Below, in pieces: positions 1 through 7,898 of a stretch of DNA of 43,220 bases. The notes under the pieces were generated by a model, which saw only the letters and a program-made list of their open reading frames with translations, did no database searches and was not told the origin of the DNA. The DNA is from Clostridium sp. (lineage in GTDB: Bacteria > Bacillota > Clostridia > Clostridiales > Clostridiaceae). The position numbers and the translations under genes were made by a program. How positions within the stretch are numbered: position 1 is the first letter of the stretch; every line of letters begins with the position of its first letter. Location of the stretch: positions 1 to 43,220 of the forward strand of contig JALEZF010000049.1 of NCBI GenBank assembly GCA_022773025.1, read 5' to 3'.

Positions 1-1
1 T

Positions 2-487
2 AAGATATTGACACTACAACAGGAAGTGGAAAAGACAGGTATTGTGTTGAATGTCGGTATTGGAACGGGGGTGACCGCATACAAAGCAGAAATGAATGCC
101 AGAAAGGCACTGGAATATACATTAAAACAAGCAAAAAAGGAAATTTATTTGATAGATGGCAACGATACTTTAATAGACCTTATGAGGAAAGAAAACAAAT
201 TTATGTATGAAGTGATTTCTTCTGACCCTAAAATACAAGAATTGGCTACAAAAACAGGTTTGAGTGCAAATTCTATATTAAAAATCATTGCCATTGCACA
301 AGCAAGAAAAAGTTTTGTATTTGATGCCAATGAGTTGGCGGAATGCTTAGACGTAACTGTCAGAACGGCACACAGAATGATGAATAAAATTATGAATGCA
401 GGGTTGGGTAAGGTTTATGCAAAGGAAACATCAGTATCTGGTGGACGTCCGAAAACATGGATAGAACTTTTGTTTCAGGAAGTATAG
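2..487 (+). CDS. 3' part of a transcriptional regulator (GGDEF-like fold plus HTH)
   Basis: The frame is open from the window edge, so the 5' end of the gene is missing; a TTG at position 8 is probably internal. The first visible part (GIGTG, then NARKAL, then an acidic stretch ending DGND) resembles the C-terminal half of a GGDEF/GGDN nucleotide-cyclase-like fold. The last ~70 residues (ELAECLDVTVRTAHRMMNKI, then a GGRP turn) form a helix-turn-helix or winged-helix DNA-binding domain. A DNA-binding role is therefore likely, with a nucleotide-like ligand possible for the first domain. The name of the family is not known to me. A terminator follows directly, so this gene is not co-transcribed with the bce-type genes downstream. 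Confidence 0.6.
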   Translation, partial: KILTLQQEVEKTGIVLNVGIGTGVTAYKAEMNARKALEYTLKQAKKEIYLIDGNDTLIDLMRKENKFMYEVISSDPKIQELATKTGLSANSILKIIAIAQARKSFVFDANELAECLDVTVRTAHRMMNKIMNAGLGKVYAKETSVSGGRPKTWIELLFQEV

Positions 488-490
488 AAT

Positions 491-529
491 AAGGAGATTG
501 AGGTTAATATATCTCAATCTTTTATTTTG
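491..529 (+). terminator. Intrinsic terminator after the regulator gene
   Basis: A perfect 8-bp stem AGATTGAG (495-502) / CTCAATCT (513-520), extendable by wobble pairs, has a 10-nt loop and is followed by TTTTATTTT. Confidence 0.75.
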
Positions 530-568
530 TTCAAAAATAAATTTTATATTTCATCATTGAAAGGAAAG

Positions 569-584
569 CTTACAAAAATGCAAG
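569..584 (+). promoter_or_regulatory. BceR-like operator upstream of bceAB-type genes
   Basis: CTTACAAAAATGCAAG is an imperfect inverted repeat fitting the TNACA-N4-TGTAA pattern reported for BceR-type response regulators, with one mismatch in the right half. A further TGTAAG half-site follows at about 590-595. The site lies ~107 nt before the ATPase start, as expected for an operator. The match is by eye only. Confidence 0.45.
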
Positions 585-690
585 ATAAGTGTAAGTTAAG
601 ATTATGGAAGATGCTATGTGAAATGGATAAACTAATATTGTAGCAGATAGGTGAAAAAATAAAATTTATTATAGATTGGGAGGATTGGAT

Positions 691-1458
691 ATGAGTACAG
701 TTTTAAAGGTAGATGATATTCAAAAATATTATGGTAAAAAGGGAAATATAACAAAGGCTATAGACAGCATAAGTTTTGAAGTTGAGAATGGAGAGTTTGT
801 AGGTGTAATGGGGCCATCAGGTAGTGGAAAGACAACTCTATTAAACTGCATATCAACAATAGATACTGTATCTAGCGGATTTATTCATGTAGATGGAAAG
901 GACATAACGAAGCTTAAGGCCAAGGAGCTGGCGAAGTTTAGGAGAGAGGAGCTTGGATTTATATTTCAAGATTTTAACCTTTTAGATACTCTTACAGCAT
1001 ATGAAAACATAGCTTTAGCTCTTACTGTTATGAAGGTTAATCATAAAGAAATTCATAAGAGAGTAAATGAAATCGCAAATAATCTTGGTATACAAGAAAT
1101 TCTATCAAAATATCCTTATGAAATGTCTGGTGGAGAAAAGCAGAGGGTTGCTAGTGCAAGGGCTATCATAACAAAGCCATCAATGATACTTGCAGATGAG
1201 CCAACAGGTTCATTAGATTCAAAGTCTTCAAGGATGCTTCTTGAGAGCTTAGAAAACCTTAATGATAATCTTAAGGCAACAATAATGATGGTAACCCATG
1301 ATGCATTCACAGCAAGCTATGCAAAGAGGATACTATTTATAAAAGATGGAAAGATCTTCAATGAACTTATAAGAGGAAATGACTCAAGAAAGGAATTTTT
1401 TAATAGGATAATAGAAGTTGTTACTCTTCTTGGAGGTGACAATAACAATGTACTCTAA
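691..1458 (+). CDS. bceA: BceA-type ABC transporter ATP-binding protein (peptide antibiotic resistance)
   Basis: This 255-aa protein is a complete ABC ATPase: Walker A GPSGSGKT at residues 41-48, Q-loop at Q93 (FQDF), signature MSGGEK at 145-150, Walker B with ILADEPTGSLD from 166, and the switch histidine at H203. It powers the adjacent large permease, a pairing typical of BceAB/VraDE/YtsCD systems that protect Firmicutes from bacitracin-like peptides by removing them from their lipid target. ATG 691 is chosen because GGGAGG (678-683) precedes it by 7 nt; a TTG at 676 lies upstream of that site. The gene overlaps the permease gene by 11 bp, indicating translational coupling. The exact peptide is unknown. 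Confidence 0.88.
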   Translation: MSTVLKVDDIQKYYGKKGNITKAIDSISFEVENGEFVGVMGPSGSGKTTLLNCISTIDTVSSGFIHVDGKDITKLKAKELAKFRREELGFIFQDFNLLDTLTAYENIALALTVMKVNHKEIHKRVNEIANNLGIQEILSKYPYEMSGGEKQRVASARAIITKPSMILADEPTGSLDSKSSRMLLESLENLNDNLKATIMMVTHDAFTASYAKRILFIKDGKIFNELIRGNDSRKEFFNRIIEVVTLLGGDNNNVL

Positions 1459-3460
1459 ATTGGCAGTAAAAAACGTAAAAAAAAGCTTTAGCGATTACGC
1501 TGTATACTTTATAACTCTAACATTTGCAGTATGCATATTTTACGTATTTAACTCAGTATCATCTCAGCAGGTAATGATGACTTTGAGCCAGTCTCAAGCA
1601 CAATATGTGGATTCACTATCTACAGTATTATCAACATTATCAGTGTTTATCTCAATGATATTAGGATTTCTTATAATATATGCAAACAACTATATAATAA
1701 GGAGAAGAAAAAAAGAACTTGGAATCTATATGTCTTTAGGTATGGACAAGAATAAGATTTCTTATATGATTATTCTAGAAACTTTGATTATAGGCATTGT
1801 GTCACTAGGAGTAGGATTGTTAATAGGAGTATTTCTATCACAGGGAGTAGCGGTTTTTACAGCAAAGATGTTTGCTGTAAATTTAAGCAAATTTTCCTTT
1901 GTTTTCTCAAAAGAGGCTGCTATAAAGACTATAGTGTACTTTGCGATAATCTTCCTATTTGTAATACTGTTTAACTCCTTCATAATATCAAAGTATAAAA
2001 TCATAGACCTTATGTCAGCAGATAGAAAAAATGAGGATTTAAAAACTAAGAGCACTACAGTATCTGTAATCATATTTATCTTGTCAGTTATATGTTTAGC
2101 TATAGCTTACACACTTATTATAGATAACAAACTTTACGAAGTGAACAAAGAGTTTGTAACATCCATAGTCCTTGGAATAATAGGCACACTATTGTTCTTC
2201 ATGTCCCTTTCAGGATTTTTATTAAAGCTTGTCCAAGGTAACAAGAAGTTATATTTAAAGAATTTGAATATGTTTGTATTAAGACAGATAAACAGCAAAA
2301 TAAACACAAACTATATATCAATGTCTATGATATGCCTTATGCTTTTTGTATCCATAGGAATGCTTGCTACGGGATTTAGCATGAGTTCATCTATGAATAG
2401 CCAGATACATCAGGGCACACGATACGATGGGTCTTTTTATACCTTAAAATTTAATAATGATATAAGCGTCTATTTGAAAGACAATGTAAAAATTGATTTA
2501 GATAAGTATTTAGATGGCTATGTTGATTTTAAGGTATACGAAACAGATATGAAGCTCAAGGATTTCTTAAAAGATGTAAAAACAAAAGACGACCTAGTAG
2601 AGGTAATGAAAAATACTCCTATACAAGTTGTCAAGGAATCTGATTTTAATAAGCTTATGAAATTAATAGGTGAGGAAACTTATAAGCTAGAAGAAAATCA
2701 ATATTTAGCATTATCAGGAGATGCTATAGCTAAAAAATATATAGATAGTTCTGTAAAAAATGGAGCTACAATAACTATAGGTGGTAAGACTTTAAAATCT
2801 GTTAGAAATGCCTCTGTTGACAAAGCGCTTGTCACATCCCCCATGGGTGCAGAGATTTGTACTTTGGTAATAAAGGATGAACTGGTTAAAGATTTGCAAC
2901 CAAAAGTTTCTAATATGACATTTAGTTTTAGAGATGAGTACAAAGATAAAGAAGATGAGTTCATTGATGTGATTAATAGTAGTGTCAAAAATTATTACAA
3001 TGATCATCAAGAAGATGAAAATGTTGTGGAGATTGATGGAGCTACTAAACAATTAGTTAAGGATGCCTATACAGGGCTAAGCACACTAGTTGTATATATA
3101 GGGCTTTATGTAGGAATAGTATTTATAATAACCTGTGTGGCAGTTCTTGCGTTGCAGCAACTTTCAGAAGCGGCAGATAATATGAAGAGATACAAGATTC
3201 TTAAGAATATCGGTGTGGATGAAAAGATGATAAATAGATCTATCTTTACACAAACACTAATATATTTCCTTATGCCTCTTTCATTAGCATTAGTTCACAG
3301 TGTAGTAGGGCTTTACGTATCCAATAATGTTGTAAAGATATTTGGAAGCTCCGATATAGTAAGACAATCAATAATAGTTACGGGACTTGTACTATTAGTA
3401 TACGGCATATATTTCTTTGCTACTTATAATGGTGCTAAGAACATAGCAAAGAAAGCATAG
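1448..3460 (+). CDS. bceB: BceB-type FtsX-family permease
   Basis: This is a 670-aa membrane protein with one N-terminal membrane segment, a first block of segments (to about residue 305), a large hydrophilic extracellular region (about residues 320-555) and a C-terminal block of three segments. This is the BceB layout of ten segments with a ~200-residue sensing domain between segments 7 and 8. It partners the ATPase encoded just upstream. ATG 1448 is chosen because GGAGG (1432-1436) lies 11 nt upstream. BceB proteins normally also activate a BceS-type histidine kinase; no such gene is next to it here. Family assignment is firm; substrate is unknown. Confidence 0.87.
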   Translation: MYSKLAVKNVKKSFSDYAVYFITLTFAVCIFYVFNSVSSQQVMMTLSQSQAQYVDSLSTVLSTLSVFISMILGFLIIYANNYIIRRRKKELGIYMSLGMDKNKISYMIILETLIIGIVSLGVGLLIGVFLSQGVAVFTAKMFAVNLSKFSFVFSKEAAIKTIVYFAIIFLFVILFNSFIISKYKIIDLMSADRKNEDLKTKSTTVSVIIFILSVICLAIAYTLIIDNKLYEVNKEFVTSIVLGIIGTLLFFMSLSGFLLKLVQGNKKLYLKNLNMFVLRQINSKINTNYISMSMICLMLFVSIGMLATGFSMSSSMNSQIHQGTRYDGSFYTLKFNNDISVYLKDNVKIDLDKYLDGYVDFKVYETDMKLKDFLKDVKTKDDLVEVMKNTPIQVVKESDFNKLMKLIGEETYKLEENQYLALSGDAIAKKYIDSSVKNGATITIGGKTLKSVRNASVDKALVTSPMGAEICTLVIKDELVKDLQPKVSNMTFSFRDEYKDKEDEFIDVINSSVKNYYNDHQEDENVVEIDGATKQLVKDAYTGLSTLVVYIGLYVGIVFIITCVAVLALQQLSEAADNMKRYKILKNIGVDEKMINRSIFTQTLIYFLMPLSLALVHSVVGLYVSNNVVKIFGSSDIVRQSIIVTGLVLLVYGIYFFATYNGAKNIAKKA

Positions 3461-3494
3461 TTACAGAATTTAATAAAAGAAACAGTTTTTAATG

Positions 3495-3563
3495 AAGCCT
3501 CCTTCCAATGATATATATTACTGGATTATAATAGTAGTATCAGAGTTCGTGAGAAGGGGGCTT
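3495..3563 (+). promoter_or_regulatory. Hairpin covering the tldD ribosome-binding site, with TATAAT in its loop
   Basis: An 11-bp stem, AAGCCTCCTTC (3495-3505) with GAAGGGGGCTT (3553-3563), has one G-U pair. The 3' arm contains the GGGGG Shine-Dalgarno of tldD (ATG at 3569). The 47-nt loop holds smaller stems (TGATA/TATCA at 3509-3513/3538-3542 and TACT/AGTA) and a TATAAT at 3527-3532 with a poor -35 (TTCCAA, 18-nt spacer). It may also act as a weak terminator for bceAB, since CTTTTATT follows. Confidence 0.6.
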
Positions 3564-3568
3564 TTATT

Positions 3569-4951
3569 ATGGAATTGAAAGACTTAAATAAGTTCTATGA
3601 TGAATTTTCGAAATATACTGAACTTAGGGTTCATGAAAATTCATCTACAAAGATAGCAATAGTAGATGGAAATGTGATGACTAATTCCAAAACTACTTGT
3701 GGGGGAGTAAATGCCAGAGTATACATGGATGGACATTGGGGATTTGCATCAAGCTCTGCCATAAGTGATGATGATATAAGAAAGGTCATAGCTGAGGCTA
3801 GGAGTAATGCGGAGTTTTTAAAGAACAAAGTTCCTAATAAATCTTTTGAAGAATTAAAGGTTAGTGGTTATAGTTTTGAAAAATCCTTTGCTACTACAAA
3901 ACCAAGAAAAAGCCAAAAGGAACTTATTGATTTTGGCAAGATGGTATATAACCACGTAAAGGACACATATACAGGACTTTTATCAATCAGTGTAAATATA
4001 ACTTGTGATGACACAGAAAAGCAGATATTAACCTCGTCAAAAGCATATTACTATACACTTACACCAAGAAGTAATGTACTTGTAACTTTAGTGATAGATA
4101 GAGATGGGGCACCTATACAGCTGTCTCAAAACTTTGGAGGACTTGGACAATTTGAGGATAAATTTGATAAACCTGAAGATTTATATGAGGAGATAGGTGA
4201 ATTATACAAGAAGCTTCTTGAGAAGAAGAATGGAGTTTATCCAGAAGCAGGGCTTAAGGATGTAATAATAGATTCCTCCATAGCAGGATTATTTGCTCAT
4301 GAAGCTATAGGACATACAACGGAGGCAGATCTTGTGCTAGGAGGATCTGTTGCAGGATATAATCTAGGAAAGCAAGTAGCATCACCGCTTATAACCTTAA
4401 TAGATTTTGCTCATACAGCTTATGGAGAGACATGTCCAATGCCTATTTATATAGATGAAGAAGGAACCAAGGGGCAGGACGTTGTCATCATAGACAATGG
4501 AGTTTTAAAGGGTTTCATGCACAATAAAGAAACTGCAAATATGTTTGGTGTGAATCCAACAGGAAATGCTAGGGCTACAGATTATTTTGATGAACCTATA
4601 ATAAGAATGAGAAATACCTGCATTGCTCCAGGTAATCAAAAACTTGAAGATATGATAGCTTCCATTGAAGATGGATATTATCTTGTAAGTGCAACGAATG
4701 GACAAGCTGATACCACCAGTGAGTTTATGTTTGGAATAAGTTTTGGCTATGAGATAAAGAATGGAAATCTAGGTAGAGCAATATTAGATACAACTATATC
4801 AGGAGTTGCCTTTGACGTATTAAAGAGCGTAACTGCTGTTTCAGATGAGCTTAAATGGAGCAGAGGCGGCTGGTGTGGAAAGAAGCAAACCATAAAAGTG
4901 GGCATGGGTGGACCATCTATTAAGTGCAAAGTTAATATAGGGGGTAAATAG
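3569..4951 (+). CDS. tldD: TldD-family metalloprotease subunit
   Basis: This 460-aa protein carries the TldD zinc motif HEAIGH (H244, E245, H249) and a late GGWCGK motif with C436, which fits the cysteine third ligand known for TldD. TldD forms a heterodimer with TldE (PmbA) in the cytoplasm; the pair trims or degrades unfolded peptides and, in enterobacteria, processes the microcin B17 leader and CcdA. The tldE-like gene starts 2 nt after the stop. Length is normal for the family. The start is preceded by a GGGGG ribosome site that is paired in a hairpin. Function in clostridia is not established; the family call is secure. Confidence 0.92.
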   Translation: MELKDLNKFYDEFSKYTELRVHENSSTKIAIVDGNVMTNSKTTCGGVNARVYMDGHWGFASSSAISDDDIRKVIAEARSNAEFLKNKVPNKSFEELKVSGYSFEKSFATTKPRKSQKELIDFGKMVYNHVKDTYTGLLSISVNITCDDTEKQILTSSKAYYYTLTPRSNVLVTLVIDRDGAPIQLSQNFGGLGQFEDKFDKPEDLYEEIGELYKKLLEKKNGVYPEAGLKDVIIDSSIAGLFAHEAIGHTTEADLVLGGSVAGYNLGKQVASPLITLIDFAHTAYGETCPMPIYIDEEGTKGQDVVIIDNGVLKGFMHNKETANMFGVNPTGNARATDYFDEPIIRMRNTCIAPGNQKLEDMIASIEDGYYLVSATNGQADTTSEFMFGISFGYEIKNGNLGRAILDTTISGVAFDVLKSVTAVSDELKWSRGGWCGKKQTIKVGMGGPSIKCKVNIGGK

Positions 4952-4953
4952 TT

Positions 4954-6249
4954 ATGATAAATAAGGAATTAGGAGAAAAGAGCCTCCAATATATAAAGAA
5001 TTCAGGAGCTGACAAGGCCTTCTATCATCTAGTTAAACATGAGAAAGTAGAAATAAACTTTAACAGCACTTCAGTAGGTTTATTTAGAACTACAGACCAT
5101 AATGAAGTAACGTTAAAAGCTATAAAGGATAATAAACTATCAAGAATATCTCTTACAAATATTTATGATGAAGAAGCTTTAAAACAAAGTGCTAAGACTC
5201 TAATAGAGATGTGTGAAGCATCAGAGGAAGATATAAATAACGATATAGCAGAATTCCAAGAACCAGAGAAATTCTCATCAGGTTCTAAAGAAGCTGATAA
5301 GGACAAGATTTATACTATCATAGAGAAGCTTTTAACGAATTGCAAGGAAAAATACCCTGCAATAAAGCTTAATGAGAGCTTCATATGCTTTAACAAAGAA
5401 CAGGAACATTTTATGAATTCTAATGGGATAGATTTTGTTAGCTCTGTTAGTGAATATACCATAAGAATAACTTATGCAGCTAAGGAAGGGGAAAAGTCAT
5501 CTTCCTTTAATGAAATAGATTTAAGTGTTACAGAACTACCAGATGATTTATTAGAATTTGATAGAATAAGAGAAAGCTTTGAAGAAAGCATAGAACAGCT
5601 TAATTGTAAATCTATAAATGGAAAGTTTACAGGAAGTATAATAATAACTCCTGATTGCTTAGTAGAGCTTATAAGTACTTATAACAACATATTCCTATCA
5701 GATTCATCACTCATCACTAAGACTAGCCGATTGAAGGATAAACTTAACGAAAAAGTTGCCAGTGATTCCTTAACCATAAGCTGTAGTCCAACCGATGAAG
5801 ATATAAGCAAAAAGGTATTTGTAACAGATGATGGCTTAAAGACACAGGAGGTTACTTATATAGAAAATGGAGTTCTAAAGAGTTACCTTCTTACTCTATA
5901 CGGAGCAAAGAAAACAGGTCTAGAGCTAAGACCAACGGCTGAAATCATCAAAGTTAAACCTGGAGAAAAATCTCTTGATGACATAATAAAATCAACAGAT
6001 AGAGGAATAATTCTCGGAAGATTTTCAGGGGGTAACCCTGCATCCAATGGAGATTTCTCAGGAGTAGCAAAGAACAGCTACTATGTGGAAGATGGAGAAG
6101 TTAAATTCCCACTTATAGAAACCATGGTAAGTGGAAATCTATATGAGATATTTAACTCCATAGAAGATATATCAAAAGAAGTCATAAACATGGGATATGC
6201 TGTGCTTCCATGGGTAAAAGTCAACGGAGTAGTTGTATCAGGAAAATAA
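4954..6249 (+). CDS. tldE: TldE/PmbA-family partner subunit
   Basis: This 431-aa protein is a member of the TldD/PmbA family without the HExxxH zinc motif, as expected for the non-catalytic TldE partner that closes the proteolytic chamber. Conserved features include the C-terminal glycine-rich run around NPASNGDFSG and ETMVSGN. The gene begins 2 nt after tldD, with a GGGGG ribosome site (4940-4944) inside the end of tldD, so the two are made together. A nested hairpin follows the stop. Confidence 0.9.
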   Translation: MINKELGEKSLQYIKNSGADKAFYHLVKHEKVEINFNSTSVGLFRTTDHNEVTLKAIKDNKLSRISLTNIYDEEALKQSAKTLIEMCEASEEDINNDIAEFQEPEKFSSGSKEADKDKIYTIIEKLLTNCKEKYPAIKLNESFICFNKEQEHFMNSNGIDFVSSVSEYTIRITYAAKEGEKSSSFNEIDLSVTELPDDLLEFDRIRESFEESIEQLNCKSINGKFTGSIIITPDCLVELISTYNNIFLSDSSLITKTSRLKDKLNEKVASDSLTISCSPTDEDISKKVFVTDDGLKTQEVTYIENGVLKSYLLTLYGAKKTGLELRPTAEIIKVKPGEKSLDDIIKSTDRGIILGRFSGGNPASNGDFSGVAKNSYYVEDGEVKFPLIETMVSGNLYEIFNSIEDISKEVINMGYAVLPWVKVNGVVVSGK

Positions 6250-6265
6250 ACTATACAATAAAAAT

Positions 6266-6350
6266 GGATGTACTCATAAATGTAAAGTAAATTATAAAAT
6301 GGATAGAAAATTATCCATACATATTTATTCACTTAACTGTGAGTACATCC
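6266..6350. terminator. Nested hairpin after tldE, probable terminator
   Basis: A perfect 11-bp outer stem, GGATGTACTCA (6266-6276) / TGAGTACATCC (6340-6350), encloses 63 nt holding a second perfect 7-bp hairpin ATGGATA (6299-6305) / TATCCAT (6312-6318). CCTTTATTT follows. It lies between convergent tldE and the exporter relic. Its large loop is unusual for a plain terminator. Confidence 0.5.
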
Positions 6351-6374
6351 CTTTATTTGCGGATAAATATTTAG

Positions 6375-7085
6375 CTACTTCTGTGGAAAAGCATGAATCC
6401 AATTTTTTATTTCAGTAGATAATTTTTCATAGGAACTATGAACTACTAATGATCCGTTATTCATAATTAAAATCTCATCATATATGGAACCTGAGAATAC
6501 ATAGGAATCTTGAAATACCACAGATATATTTTTATAATAGCTTTCAAAACTTACATTTTTTAAGTTTACATCATCTATAAAGATTGCTCCATTATAATCA
6601 GTATAAATTCTGCTGATAAGTTTCAAGAAAGTACTCTTTCCCGAGCCGTTCTTTCCTATTTAGAAATTTGAAGTACTGCAAGTAAAGAGCCAACTGTCAT
6701 TTTACCAGTGAAGATACAGTAAATACCTACACCGATTACTATAAAATCATTAAAATAGCCGATAACCATGCTGAAGAGATTAGCATACATTTGAGTTTTT
6801 TCATATTTATATTTTGATGTATTTACGATGAACTTACTATGTTTAGTATTGTTTCATAATAATCGTCACAGACCATCTGTATATCGTTATGAAATATAGA
6901 TATATATTCAGATTGCTTTTGAGATGTTAAGTCACTTGATTTTTTATTTAAAATGCCTTGAATTATATCAGATCTCATTTTGTAAGTTATGCTATTTAAA
7001 TATTTCACCTTAAGTATTGAATATAAGCTTTGACAAAGAATTATAATCATAGTAAATATAATAAAAAAATAAGTGTTTTTTTAGA
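6375..7085 (-). pseudogene. Decayed ABC exporter (fused membrane and ATPase domains)
   Basis: Three pieces of one exporter lie in the normal order on the minus strand. Positions 7085-6823 encode part of the membrane domain (KMRSDIIQGIL, then SEYISIFHNDIQ). Positions ~6850-6661, in another frame, encode the last membrane helices (VIGYFNDFIVIGVGIYC, then GSLLAVLQISK and a stop). Positions 6659-6375 encode the ATPase from Walker A (GKNGSGKST) to the Q-loop (VVFQDSYVFSGSIYDE), joined directly to the late D-loop region (LIMNNGSL). The ABC signature, Walker B, the linker and the start of the ATPase are missing. No functional protein can be made. The original cargo is unknown. Confidence 0.82.
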
Positions 7086-7115
7086 TTGGACAAGTCTTTT
7101 ACAGAAGAGAAATCA

Positions 7116-7619
7116 TTATTTTTTTAAAACTTTAACGGTCTCTCCAATATACATTCTGTGATAGTCCTTAGCAGGATAAAGTTCATCTACATTCATATCT
7201 ATAAAGTTTTCAGGATCTATATCGTGAATATAAAGCTTCTTACAAACTAGGACGAGCCTTGCTTCTTTGAAGGTTGTTGTTCCATCTATGAATTCAGGGG
7301 TAAGACCTGCTTCCTGTACTTTGTCACAATCTCTTCCTGACTTTGTTCCGCATATAGTCAAAGCATTTCTATACTTTTCATCAAAAAAGCTTAAGGTAAA
7401 AGTATCATTATTCTCAATAAAACCGTAAGTGTGACGATGTTTTCTTATAAAAGAGAAAGATACATTTTTTCTCCAAAGAACACCTAATCCACCCCAACTG
7501 GCTGTCATTGTATTAAAATTATTTTCATCTCCAGCTGTTATAAGCATCCAATCCTTGCCGATAGCTTCAAAGACATTATCTTTTATTTCGCAGGGTGAAA
7601 TTTCAATAAATTCGCTCAT
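7116..7619 (-). CDS. Flavin reductase-like FMN-binding protein
   Basis: This 167-aa protein matches the flavin reductase-like/flavoredoxin fold: an N-terminal strand pair leading to NTMTASWGGLGVLW and a central RKHRHTYGFIE segment that would contact FMN. It is about the usual length for single-domain anaerobe members, which move electrons between NAD(P)H or ferredoxin and flavin. GGAGG lies 5 nt before the ATG. It is divergent from brnQ and separated from the exporter relic, so it appears to be a single-gene unit. The specific electron partner cannot be read from the sequence. Confidence 0.8.
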   Translation of the reverse strand: MSEFIEISPCEIKDNVFEAIGKDWMLITAGDENNFNTMTASWGGLGVLWRKNVSFSFIRKHRHTYGFIENNDTFTLSFFDEKYRNALTICGTKSGRDCDKVQEAGLTPEFIDGTTTFKEARLVLVCKKLYIHDIDPENFIDMNVDELYPAKDYHRMYIGETVKVLKK

Positions 7620-7898
7620 AAAAACCTCCTATAGAATAATAAAATATAATTTATTTTTATTATAGCATAGAAAAATAATTATTTCTTAATTTTATGACTT
7701 TTAAAAAAGCCACAAAACAAAATGTTAAATTATAAGTTATGAAATAATAAAGTGTTAACAAATTGGGGTTAAAATGATAAAATATCAAAGTGTGTCGTTT
7801 TTTAAATAGGAGAAAAGTTGCTAAAATAAAATAGAAATATGGGGATTTCGACATGAAGTATCTACTAAAAATGAAAGACAATGATGGGAGGTTTTTTT

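Noticed and set aside
3461-3568. T-box or other metabolite riboswitch before tldD
   Set aside because: No T-box motif or known aptamer core was seen; the region is explained by one stem over the ribosome site with small inner stems.
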